Notes under the pieces: generated by a model | Databases searched by the model: none | What the model saw: only the letters and a program-made list of their open reading frames with translations | Told to the model about the DNA's origin: nothing | DNA from: Nitrosopumilaceae archaeon | GTDB taxonomy: Archaea; Thermoproteota; Nitrososphaeria; Nitrososphaerales; Nitrosopumilaceae | Assembly: GCA_030697975.1 (NCBI GenBank) | Contig: JAUYOQ010000113.1 | Location: 1 to 9,294 of the forward strand | DNA: 9,294 nt | Direction of reading: 5' to 3' | Program-made: the position numbers and the translations under genes | Shown here: piece by piece, positions 1 to 5,761 of the stretch | Numbering within the stretch: position 1 is the stretch's first letter | How the letters are laid out: each line of letters opens with the position of its first letter

Positions 1-333
1 GACCAGCTTTTGGTCATAATCTCAACTATTCGAAATCGCGAGATGATGGCCCGTGGCCTTGTAAAAGACCTAGCAAGAAGGCTTCAGACCTTAAGAAAAG
101 AGCGAGGCTACAACCCAACTGATGTTCTAAACGTAGCCTCAATTCTCGATTTAGATGAAGAATCACTTGAGATGGCAAAAGAAAAGGCAAAGGAATTGGC
201 ATTTTTAGTGCGTGTAAAGGAGGTCAATTTTACACAGTCCTGCAGAAGCAACAAATACGATGATATAGATGGCCAGAAAATCAAAATATCTGTAGAAAAA
301 GGTTTGTTATGTCCACATATCTCCCAAGTGTAA
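1..333 (+). CDS. ileS: Isoleucyl-tRNA synthetase, C-terminal end (5' truncated by window)
   Basis: The frame is open from base 1, so only the last 110 codons of a longer gene are present. The text REMMARGLVKDLARRLQ followed by TLRKERGYNPTDVL is, from memory, the conserved helical segment of the C-terminal anticodon-binding/appended region of archaeal and eukaryotic-type IleRS. IleRS charges tRNA-Ile with isoleucine in the cytoplasm. The catalytic HIGH and KMSKS motifs and the editing domain would lie upstream, outside the window. After the helical segment comes an acidic/basic linker and a short tail with two cysteines. A TTG at position 10 could be mistaken for a start, but the reading frame continues upstream and the protein clearly begins mid-domain. 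The family call rests on recognition of this C-terminal block only; another class I synthetase is the main alternative. Confidence 0.75.
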   Translation, partial: DQLLVIISTIRNREMMARGLVKDLARRLQTLRKERGYNPTDVLNVASILDLDEESLEMAKEKAKELAFLVRVKEVNFTQSCRSNKYDDIDGQKIKISVEKGLLCPHISQV

Positions 334-392
334 TATCAATTAAAAATCGAATAGAATTAGTCTATCAAATGGTTAGCTTTTAGTAAATCAGG

Positions 393-405
393 CATAATAA
401 ATAAG
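393..405 (+). promoter_or_regulatory. TATA-like box for the 425-754 gene
   Basis: The AT-rich stretch CATAATAAATAAG is centred about 27 nt before the ATG at 425. That is the archaeal TATA spacing expected for a leaderless mRNA starting at the start codon. This is inferred from position and composition only. Confidence 0.4.
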
Positions 406-424
406 AAAACTGTATAGTCATAGC

Positions 425-754
425 ATGGTAAAGCAGATCAGCTTAGATACCTGGTCAGTACAGCACCTCACAGATCTTCTTCGCAAGGGTTCACTTGTTG
501 TAGCAAAAACAAACACACCACTAGTGCTTTACAGACAAACCCTAGAAGAAAACGACAACGCCTATGAGGAAATAGTTTGCACTCTGACAAAAGATTATGT
601 AATTGAGCAGCTTGTGACTTCAGGTGGTATCATAGCTCCGGCATTTCATCAACAGCTAGTTTTTACATTAGATGAATTCCCAGACAGGTTGCTAAGAAAA
701 AGCAAGGATCTGTTTTTACAAATTGTTGAAACATTAGAAAATCAAATAGAATAG
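425..754 (+). CDS. Hypothetical protein, 109 aa
   Basis: I do not recognise this family. The 109-residue protein is soluble, with no signal peptide, membrane segment or metal motif. The N-terminal half (1-45) reads as mixed helix/strand (SLDTWSVQHLTDLLRKGSLVV). The middle carries an acidic run (residues 41-49). The C-terminal third is charged and helical (DRLLRKSKDLFLQIVETLEN). The composition is normal for the surrounding genes and the ATG is preceded by a TATA-like box at leaderless spacing, so I think it is a real gene. It lies between ileS and sucC on the same strand, with 91 nt before it and 41 nt after it, and sucC has its own promoter-like box. That position gives no strong hint of function. 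It is probably a small conserved archaeal protein, but I cannot name it. Confidence 0.6.
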   Translation: MVKQISLDTWSVQHLTDLLRKGSLVVAKTNTPLVLYRQTLEENDNAYEEIVCTLTKDYVIEQLVTSGGIIAPAFHQQLVFTLDEFPDRLLRKSKDLFLQIVETLENQIE

Positions 755-765
755 TTATCATACAG

Positions 766-773
766 ATTATAAG
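766..773 (+). promoter_or_regulatory. TATA-like box for sucCD
   Basis: ATTATAAG is centred 26-27 nt upstream of the sucC ATG at 796, the spacing of an archaeal TATA box serving a leaderless transcript. An ATG at 785 lies between the two but is out of frame with sucC, and no Shine-Dalgarno-like sequence precedes either. Confidence 0.45.
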
Positions 774-795
774 GACGTGTCTGAATGATTTTTGC

Positions 796-1902
796 ATGCG
801 TCTTTTGGAGTACCAAGCTAAGCAGTTGTTTGCAGAATATGGAATCAAAATACCAAAAGGCGTAACATCAAAAAACATTGAGCAAGGAAGAAAGGATGCA
901 AAGGAGATTGGATTTCCATTTGTTATCAAGGCCCAAGTCCCAGTAGGTGGCCGTGGAAAAGTAGGTGCCATACAAAAGTGCAATAATGCTGATGAGTTTG
1001 AGCTAAAATATTCACAAATCTTAGAAATGACAGTCAAAGGAGAAAAAACACGAGCGATTTTACTTGAAAAGATGGCAGAGTACAAAAAAGAGCTTTATCT
1101 TTCTCTGTTTTTAAACCGCGGCAAAAGATGCTACACAATTATTGCATCATCTGAAGGCGGTGTTGAAATCGAGTCTGTCAAAAATCAGGTAATACGAGAG
1201 ATTGGCTTTGGTAATGTTGAAAAATCTGTGACAGAAGAGGTTGCAAAAGCAATTGGCCTCAAGGATAATACCATAAATGAATTTGTTGACCTAGTACAGA
1301 AATTATCAAAGCTTACAATTGAAAAAGAAACTGAACTTGCAGAAATTAACCCGGTTGCAGTTTTAAATGATGGTAGTCTTCTTGCATTAGATGGCAAGAT
1401 AATAACTGATGATAATGCAAGCTTTCGACACCAAGAGCTTGTAAAATTCCAAGAAAGATCAGAGCTTGAAGAAAAAGCTGAGAAAAGTGGCTTTACACTA
1501 GTTGAACTAGATGGAAATATTGCAGTTGTAGGAAATGGCGCAGGACTTGTCATGTCAACACTTGATATGCTTGCAGACAATGGTGGAAAGGCTGCTTGCT
1601 TTTTGGATGTTGGCGGTGGTGCCACAACGGAATCAGTCTATGAAGCTCTAACATTAGTTAGTAAAATGAACAAAGTCAAAGGAATTCTTGTTAATCTTTA
1701 TGGAGGAATTGTCAAAACAACAACAGTTGCCTCAGCATTTATCAAGGCTTATGATGAAAAACTAATCGATCTGCCAGTATTTGCAAGACTGATGGGAGCA
1801 GAGTCTGACAAGGCAAAAGAGATGTTAAAAAATACAAAAACAAAATTGTTTGATTCTGTTGAAGCAGCAATCAATGCTGCAGTAATTGGAATAAGAAAAT
1901 GA
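796..1902 (+). CDS. sucC: Succinate-CoA ligase (ADP-forming-type), beta subunit
   Basis: This is the ATP-grasp subunit of succinyl-CoA synthetase, which interconverts succinyl-CoA + NDP + Pi with succinate + NTP + CoA in the TCA cycle. The 368 residues are close to the usual ~385. In order one sees the N-terminal RLLEYQAKQLFAEYGI typical of SucC, then the ATP-grasp lysine K45 and glycine loop GGRGK (51-55). Next comes the metal-binding ELAEINPVAV (180-189, with E183 and N185), and in the C-terminal flavodoxin-like domain GNGAGL (246-251), FLDVGGGA (269-276) and YGGI (302-305). The ATG at 796 gives this canonical N-terminus and sits 26-27 nt after a TATA-like box. The stop overlaps the sucD start (ATGA), so the subunits are translationally linked. 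In ammonia-oxidising archaea the enzyme would serve the TCA branch alongside the hydroxypropionate/hydroxybutyrate CO2-fixation cycle, which also passes through succinyl-CoA. That link is background knowledge, not visible here. GTP versus ATP specificity is not decided. Confidence 0.95.
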   Translation: MRLLEYQAKQLFAEYGIKIPKGVTSKNIEQGRKDAKEIGFPFVIKAQVPVGGRGKVGAIQKCNNADEFELKYSQILEMTVKGEKTRAILLEKMAEYKKELYLSLFLNRGKRCYTIIASSEGGVEIESVKNQVIREIGFGNVEKSVTEEVAKAIGLKDNTINEFVDLVQKLSKLTIEKETELAEINPVAVLNDGSLLALDGKIITDDNASFRHQELVKFQERSELEEKAEKSGFTLVELDGNIAVVGNGAGLVMSTLDMLADNGGKAACFLDVGGGATTESVYEALTLVSKMNKVKGILVNLYGGIVKTTTVASAFIKAYDEKLIDLPVFARLMGAESDKAKEMLKNTKTKLFDSVEAAINAAVIGIRK

Positions 1903-2801
1903 ATAACATATTTGAGCTTCTTCAAGGAAGACAAGGAGATCCTGACTATAAGAAAAAACCAGTAATAGTACAAGGAATTACAGGAAAGTTTGGTTCACTT
2001 CACACAAGATTGATGATGGATTATGGAACAAACATTGTAGCCGGTGTTACACCAGGCAAAGGTGGTCAAAAATTTGAAGAAATTCCAATATATAACACAG
2101 CAAAAGAAGCTGCAAAAGCAACAGGGGCAAAAATTTCAATTCTGTTTGTTCCTGCAAAATTTTTTCTTGGTGCTGCAGTTGATGCACTTGAAGCAGGCAT
2201 AAAGCTTCTCGTTGCAATACCTGAACATGTTCCAGTACGAGACACTATGACTGTGCTTGAGCTTGCAAAGAAAAATGACGCAATTATGATTGGTCCAAAT
2301 ACGCCAGGCATAATGATTCCTGAAGTCATTAAAATCGGCATAATGCCTGCAAGCTCCTTTAGAGCGGGAGATGTTGCAGTACTATCAAAAAGTGGCACTT
2401 TGATGTACGAGGTTTCACATAACCTAACTGAGGCAGGATTTGGTCAATGTATAACACTTGGCATTGGTGGCGACCCAATCAATGGTACAACACTCATTGA
2501 TGCATTTGATATGGTAAAGGACTATCCTGATCTTAGAGGCATTGTTATTGTAGGAGAGATAGGTGGCGATGCAGAAGAAACACTTGCACAGCATGTTATT
2601 GATTCTAATTTTGAAAAGCCAATTGTTGCCTATGTTGCAGGTCGTGCCGCGCCAAAGGAAAAAAGAATGGGTCATGCAGGTGCAATAGTTTATGGAAACT
2701 ATGGTTCTGCTGAATCAAAGGTTTCAATGTTTAATAAAGCAAACATACCTGTTGCCAAAAGACCTGCAGAGGTGCCCATGCTTTTGGCAGGCAAGTTTTA
2801 A
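1899..2801 (+). CDS. sucD: Succinate-CoA ligase, alpha subunit
   Basis: This is the CoA-binding, phosphohistidine-carrying subunit that pairs with SucC. Its 300 residues match the family (~290). The Rossmann-like CoA domain shows VQGITGKFGSLHT (24-36), VAGVTPGKGGQ (47-57) and IGPNTPG (131-137). The ligase domain carries VLSKSGTLMYE (161-171), GIGGDPINGTT (188-198) and GEIGG (219-223), where E220 stabilises the phosphohistidine. The active-site histidine is H259 in KRMGHAGAI. No key residue is missing. The ATG at 1899 overlaps the sucC TGA by 4 nt, so the pair is one operon read through termination-reinitiation. The downstream rpl40e follows after 41 nt on the same strand and could be partly co-transcribed. 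Confidence 0.95.
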   Translation: MNNIFELLQGRQGDPDYKKKPVIVQGITGKFGSLHTRLMMDYGTNIVAGVTPGKGGQKFEEIPIYNTAKEAAKATGAKISILFVPAKFFLGAAVDALEAGIKLLVAIPEHVPVRDTMTVLELAKKNDAIMIGPNTPGIMIPEVIKIGIMPASSFRAGDVAVLSKSGTLMYEVSHNLTEAGFGQCITLGIGGDPINGTTLIDAFDMVKDYPDLRGIVIVGEIGGDAEETLAQHVIDSNFEKPIVAYVAGRAAPKEKRMGHAGAIVYGNYGSAESKVSMFNKANIPVAKRPAEVPMLLAGKF

Positions 2802-2842
2802 AAATACAAGGATTAAAAGGGAGTCTTTTTGAGGAAAGTTGT

Positions 2843-3010
2843 ATGCCAATAACTGATTCAGAAAAAAAACAAATTGCTCAAAAAGCGCGTTTACATCTTA
2901 AGATCTGTTTTCATTGTGGAGCACGAAATTCAATTTCTGCAACAAGATGTAGAAAGTGCCACAATAGTTACCTAAGACTGAAAAACAGAACACTTGGCAT
3001 AAAGAAGTAA
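2843..3010 (+). CDS. rpl40e: Large ribosomal subunit protein eL40 (L40e)
   Basis: This short reading frame of 55 codons starts at ATG 2843 and ends with TAA at 3008-3010. The protein is basic and carries a C4 zinc finger: C22 and C25 in ICFHCGARN, and C36 and C39 in TRCRKCHN. It is followed by a basic tail (SYLRLKNRTLGIKK). This is the archaeal L40e pattern, in which the eukaryotic ubiquitin-fusion partner domain stands alone. The product binds the large ribosomal subunit near the factor-binding region. No in-frame start exists close upstream. An AT-rich ATTAAAAG box is centred 28 nt before the ATG, so it may have its own leaderless transcript in addition to read-through from sucCD. tRNA-Val follows 38 nt downstream on the same strand. 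Confidence 0.9.
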   Translation: MPITDSEKKQIAQKARLHLKICFHCGARNSISATRCRKCHNSYLRLKNRTLGIKK

Positions 3011-3048
3011 TACAAAAAGACAAAAGCCTCCTTTATTTTATGACCTTT

Positions 3049-3146
3049 GGACCGGTAGTCTAGTGGTTAGGATGACGCTCTCACACAGCGTAAAGATGCA
3101 ATCAAACATCTCGCTAAGGTCATGGGTTCAAATCCCATCCGGTCCA
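3049..3146 (+). tRNA. tRNA-Val (anticodon CAC) with a 25-nt variable-loop intron
   Basis: The acceptor stem GGACCGG/CCGGTCC is perfect (3049-3055 with 3139-3145), with discriminator A3146 and no encoded CCA. The D arm is GTCT-AGTGGTTA-GGAT. The anticodon stem ACGCT/AGCGT (3075-3079 with 3087-3091) is perfect and encloses loop CTCACAC, with anticodon CAC at 3082-3084. The T arm ATGGG-TTCAAAT-CCCAT (3122-3138) is canonical. Between the anticodon stem and the T arm there are 30 nt instead of the usual 5. Removing 25 nt (3093-3117) restores a 5-nt variable loop AGGTC and a standard 73-nt tRNA. The D arm resembles that of eukaryal tRNA-Glu, but the anticodon loop is clearly valine. T-rich sequence (TTTATTTTA) lies immediately upstream. 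No well-spaced TATA box of its own is obvious, so co-transcription with rpl40e is possible. Confidence 0.93.
3093..3117 (+). other. Non-canonical tRNA intron with bulge-helix-bulge motif
   Basis: The exon-intron junctions form an archaeal bulge-helix-bulge target. The 4-bp central helix is AGCG (3087-3090) with CGCT (3112-3115). The 3-nt bulges are TAA (3091-3093) and AAG (3116-3118). The intron's inner stem is AGATG (3094-3098) with CATCT (3107-3111) around loop CAATCAAA. Cutting after the second bulge nucleotide on each side removes 25 nt and leaves variable loop AGGTC. Because of repeated A residues, the cut could slide by one base with the same product. The outer helix is weak (about 2 bp), a relaxed motif of the kind cut by heteromeric-type archaeal splicing endonucleases. 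Confidence 0.85.
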
Positions 3147-3176
3147 CATCATGTGTGCGTTCAAACACCCCAAAAA

Positions 3177-3205
3177 TTGGGTTCAGACTGCTTTCCGGTA
3201 CACAT
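3177..3205 (+). repeat. Degenerate copy of the tRNA-Val 3' end
   Basis: Positions 3177-3205 align with the T-arm/acceptor end of tRNA-Val at 3121-3149. They share TGGGTTCA, then after a diverged middle with one gap, CCGGT and CACAT, about 21 of 29 positions. Between the two lies another GTTCAAA (3159-3165), also seen in the tRNA T loop (3126-3132). A small hairpin CCCAA-AAA-TTGGG (3169-3181) overlaps the copy. It could be a decayed partial tandem duplication, or a scar at a tRNA attachment site. No integrase or element is present in the 28-nt gap. Confidence 0.45.
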
Positions 3206-3234
3206 TATTTTATAAAATAGAAATTTTTGTTGTT

Positions 3235-3612
3235 TTATCTAACAAGTACTTCAATAAATTTAGTGAGTTTTTTGTCTAATGGATGTTTTTCTATCTCGGC
3301 TTTGATCTTGTCTGTAATGGTATAGTAATTATTTCCAAATATTTCCTTTAGTATTGTGTTAAGATGTTCTGGATGGCTATAACAATCAGAAAACCTACAA
3401 TAGAAATCTGCAAACAGTCTTTTTTCAACTAGTGAACATGTTTCCTTGCTGATATCAAGCAGTATTTTTTCTATGATTACAGAAACTAGATCTTGTCTCA
3501 TTCGTTCTTTTGGCGTCAACGAGTTATAACTTTGGTTTTGCAAGTTTAATAAGATAGCGAATTTAATTTGAGGGCGATTTTGAGATTTTTCTAAGTATCG
3601 CAGTGACAACAA
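3235..3612 (-). CDS. Hypothetical protein, up to 125 aa
   Basis: This minus-strand reading frame has normal local codon use and an amphipathic, helical, charged protein with no membrane segment. The segment from about residue 31 (SLTPKERMRQDLVSVIIEKI) onwards looks like conserved helical sequence. The later part, HPEHLNTILKEIFGNNYYTI then IKAEIEKH, recalls the hP-x-L-x-L-x-IFG pattern of small archaeal helical output domains (NitrOD5-like). That resemblance is from memory and tentative. The start is uncertain. TTG 3612 is the longest choice and overlaps the upstream cysteine-rich gene by 22 nt. TTG 3543 (residue 24) avoids that overlap. ATG 3501 (residue 38) lies 25 nt after a TATA-like AGTTATAAC on the minus strand. 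The gene converges on tRNA-Val. Function is unknown. Confidence 0.55.
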   Translation of the reverse strand: MLSLRYLEKSQNRPQIKFAILLNLQNQSYNSLTPKERMRQDLVSVIIEKILLDISKETCSLVEKRLFADFYCRFSDCYSHPEHLNTILKEIFGNNYYTITDKIKAEIEKHPLDKKLTKFIEVLVR

Positions 3613-3692
3613 ATGTTATCATGATTTTTCTTGCAGCTTGGACAGCTAACTGCTCCACCAAAATGACATTTACAGTCACAAACTTGTTTCAT
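3591..3692 (-). CDS. Cysteine-rich zinc-binding miniprotein, 33 aa
   Basis: This short frame (ATG at 3692, TAG ending at 3591) encodes 33 residues with eight cysteines (5, 7, 9, 17, 20, 28, 29, 31) and three histidines (10, 24, 30). The motifs in order are CDCKCH, CPSCKK and CCHC. This density of metal ligands is not expected by chance in AT-rich DNA and suggests one or two tightly bound zinc (or other metal) ions in a miniature zinc ribbon or metallothionein-like fold. There is no signal peptide. It lies just upstream of, and overlaps by 22 nt with, the longest form of the 3235-3612 gene, so the two may be co-transcribed. A TATA-like GTATATGG on the minus strand (about 3730-3737) lies about 42 nt before the ATG. 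I cannot name a function. A regulator, an assembly factor or a metal buffer are all possible. Its small size means routine gene calling would probably miss it. Confidence 0.6.
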   Translation of the reverse strand: MKQVCDCKCHFGGAVSCPSCKKNHDNICCHCDT

Positions 3693-3772
3693 ATCTAGTT
3701 ACCCGTGAATATGATAGTAAACATTTGCCATATACATAAGGAATATTATTGAAAAGATAAAATTTCAATTGG

Positions 3773-3781
3773 TATTTTAAA
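3773..3781 (+). promoter_or_regulatory. TATA-like box for the M3 oligopeptidase gene
   Basis: TATTTTAAA is centred 26 nt before the ATG at 3803, matching archaeal TATA placement for a leaderless mRNA. Confidence 0.45.
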
Positions 3782-3802
3782 GGTCAGAGTCAAACTACGA
3801 AA

Positions 3803-5575
3803 ATGCAACGATTTGGAACAGGAAGATGGGATCTTTCCTGTCTTGTTAAAAATCCAAACAGTGCTCAATTTGCACAAAAAATTCAAAATATTGAAAAAAA
3901 TGTTAAACAGTTTGAAAAAATAAAGCCTAGTCTAAATCCGAATATACAATCAAAAAAGTTTCAAAATATCCTACATAATTTAGAAGAGATTTCAGAAAAG
4001 ATTAGCACAGTTGCAGGTTATGCGCATCTTTCCTATGCTGCAAATACCCAATCAGATGAGGCCACATCACTTGTAACAAAGATGACAAAGCTAGCTGCAG
4101 ATATCGAAAATCGTACACTCTTTTTTGATCTTTGGTGGAAAAAAAAGATTGATGAGAAAAATGCAAAAAGACTCATAAAAGATGCAGGGCAGTTAACCAA
4201 CTACTTACGATTCAAGCGCCTCATGGCAAAATATTCTCTTAGCGAGCCAGAAGAGAAGATCATAAACACGCTTGATGTCACTGGCATTTCTGCACTAGTC
4301 AAGTTGTATGATAAGATAACAAATGCGTTTGAATATATTGTAAATATAGATGGAAAAAAACGTCGACTGACAAGAGAAGAGCTTGCAAGCCTAGTTCGAA
4401 GCTCAAAGCCAAAGACAAGAGAAACAGCCTACAAGACACTGCTTGGCAAATATTTTGACAACAAGGGTGTGCTTGGCGAAATTTATCAAAATATAGTACT
4501 AAACTGGAAAGATGAGGGAATTGAGATCAGGGGATTTTCTTCACCTATCTCGATTAGAAATATTGGAAATGATGTTGATGATAAAACTATAGATTCCCTC
4601 TTAGACGTGTGTAGGAAAAACGCTTCTGTCTTTCAGAAATTCTTTTTGCAAAAGGCAAAACTGCTAGGATTAAAAAAACTTCGCAGATACGATCTTTATG
4701 CTCCTGTCACATCCAAGATAAAAGAAAAAAACTATTCTTATGACAAATCTGTAAGGCTAGTCTTAGATTCACTTGAAAAGTTTAGCCCCAAATTAGCAGA
4801 TTTTGCAAAAGATGTTTTTGTTAAAAGACACATTGACTCAGAAATTAGACTTGGAAAACGTGACGGTGCTTTTTGCAGCACCATAGCACCAAAAATTGCA
4901 CCATATGTTCTTGTAAATTTTACAGGAAAGATACGTGATGTGTTTACGCTTGCGCATGAATTAGGCCATGCGGTACACAGCAAGGCAGCATCAGACAAAT
5001 CAATCTTGGTATTAGAAGCGCCATTGCCTCTTGCAGAGACTGCGTCAACGTTTTCAGAATTGTTGCTATATGATAATTTATCAAATGCAATATCAGATGA
5101 AGAAAAAAGACTATTGCTTGCAGAAAAAATAGATGATCTTTATGCTACCATACTAAGACAGACGTTTTTTACACTCTTTGAAACAAAAATCCACAAGCAA
5201 ATATCAGAGGGCACTATAGTTGATGAAATATCAAAAACTTATCTTCACAACCTCAAAGAACAGTTTGGCAGCTCTGTTAGTCTAACAGATGATTTTTCAA
5301 TAGAATGGAGCTGTATCCCGCACTTTTATCATACACCATTTTATTGCTATGCCTATTCATTTGGAAACCTTCTTGCATTGTCATTATTTCAAAGATACAA
5401 AATTGAAGGAAAAGACTTTGTTCCTATTTATCTTAAAATTTTAGGAGCTGGTGGTTCACAAAAACCAGAATCACTACTTGCCGAATATGGATTAGATATT
5501 AGTTCAGAAAAATTTTGGCAAGACGGCCTTGATTATGTAAAAAATCAAGTAAAGACACTAGCATCATTAAACTAA
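3803..5575 (+). CDS. pepF: M3-family zinc oligoendopeptidase (PepF-like)
   Basis: This 590-aa cytoplasmic zinc metallopeptidase is of the oligoendopeptidase F / thimet type, a family that cleaves short peptides released by the proteasome and other proteases. The zinc motif is HELGHAVHS at residues 385-393 (H385 and H389 bind zinc, E386 is the catalytic base). The third ligand is E412 in LAETASTFSELLLYD. The C-terminal IPHFYHTPFYCYAYSFG (505-521) carries the substrate-binding His/Tyr residues (H507, Y509, Y514) of the PepF 'HFYxTPFYxYxYxFG' signature. The N-terminal ~190 residues are the helical lid region, and GRWDLSCL (7-14) is the usual PepF opening. Length is standard (~590-600). There is no signal peptide. 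The ATG at 3803 sits 26 nt after a TATA-like box. The gene stands alone between opposite-strand genes and a hairpin-containing gap. The exact substrate range cannot be read from sequence. Confidence 0.92.
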   Translation: MQRFGTGRWDLSCLVKNPNSAQFAQKIQNIEKNVKQFEKIKPSLNPNIQSKKFQNILHNLEEISEKISTVAGYAHLSYAANTQSDEATSLVTKMTKLAADIENRTLFFDLWWKKKIDEKNAKRLIKDAGQLTNYLRFKRLMAKYSLSEPEEKIINTLDVTGISALVKLYDKITNAFEYIVNIDGKKRRLTREELASLVRSSKPKTRETAYKTLLGKYFDNKGVLGEIYQNIVLNWKDEGIEIRGFSSPISIRNIGNDVDDKTIDSLLDVCRKNASVFQKFFLQKAKLLGLKKLRRYDLYAPVTSKIKEKNYSYDKSVRLVLDSLEKFSPKLADFAKDVFVKRHIDSEIRLGKRDGAFCSTIAPKIAPYVLVNFTGKIRDVFTLAHELGHAVHSKAASDKSILVLEAPLPLAETASTFSELLLYDNLSNAISDEEKRLLLAEKIDDLYATILRQTFFTLFETKIHKQISEGTIVDEISKTYLHNLKEQFGSSVSLTDDFSIEWSCIPHFYHTPFYCYAYSFGNLLALSLFQRYKIEGKDFVPIYLKILGAGGSQKPESLLAEYGLDISSEKFWQDGLDYVKNQVKTLASLN

Positions 5576-5581
5576 TTTTTA

Positions 5582-5648
5582 AAAATGGGGCTGGCAGTCT
5601 TACGCATCGACTGCCAGTCATTGTTCCCCTTCGGTTTGAATCGATGTC
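5582..5648 (-). ncRNA. Candidate small structured RNA or terminator hairpin
   Basis: In the 186-nt gap after the M3 peptidase there is a perfect 9-bp stem, CTGGCAGTC (5591-5599) with GACTGCCAG (5609-5617), with a 9-nt loop. It can be enclosed by GGGG (5587-5590) pairing with CCCC (5626-5629). Read on the minus strand, the stem and its CCCC end run into ATTTTT (5586-5581), an archaeal-type oligo-T stop. Upstream on that strand, GGTTTAAATTATTC (5679-5666) sits about 26 nt before ~5647 as a TATA-like box. CATCGA near the proposed 5' end can pair with TCGATG in the hairpin loop. On the plus strand it could instead be a 3'-UTR structure of the peptidase mRNA. The orientation and RNA status are inference; no known RNA family is recognised. 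Confidence 0.35.
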
Positions 5649-5660
5649 GCACTGGGTTGC

Positions 5661-5688
5661 TTTGAGAATAATTTAAACCTTTGAGAAT
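5661..5688. repeat. 9-bp direct repeat TTTGAGAAT in the 5576-5761 gap
   Basis: TTTGAGAAT occurs at 5661-5669 and again at 5680-5688, a 19-bp period. The repeats flank the AT-rich AATTTAAACC that could be a TATA box for the minus-strand RNA candidate. AATAATT and AATTATT form an inverted pair around the same core. This could be a regulator-binding site or chance in AT-rich DNA. Confidence 0.3.
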
Positions 5689-5761
5689 TATTTCGTTATT
5701 TTTAATTCAAAGATCAAAGCCATAGTAAGCTTAATACTTTCATAGTCAATATGGCCATCTT

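Noticed and set aside
663..1085. 140-aa minus-strand frame over the 425-754 gene and sucC
   Set aside because: It lies antisense to the sucC promoter and N-terminal ATP-grasp region, with composition typical of a shadow frame.
1185..1625. 146-aa minus-strand frame inside sucC
   Set aside because: It is serine/proline-rich antisense text opposite a well-conserved gene with no promoter or family resemblance.
2066..2675. Minus-strand frames of 110 and 83 aa inside sucD
   Set aside because: Both are opposite the conserved CoA-binding and ligase domains of sucD and show no independent signal.
3169..3181. CCCAA-AAA-TTGGG hairpin as a transcription terminator for tRNA-Val
   Set aside because: The stem is only 5 bp and is not followed by a clear T-run; archaeal termination does not need such hairpins.
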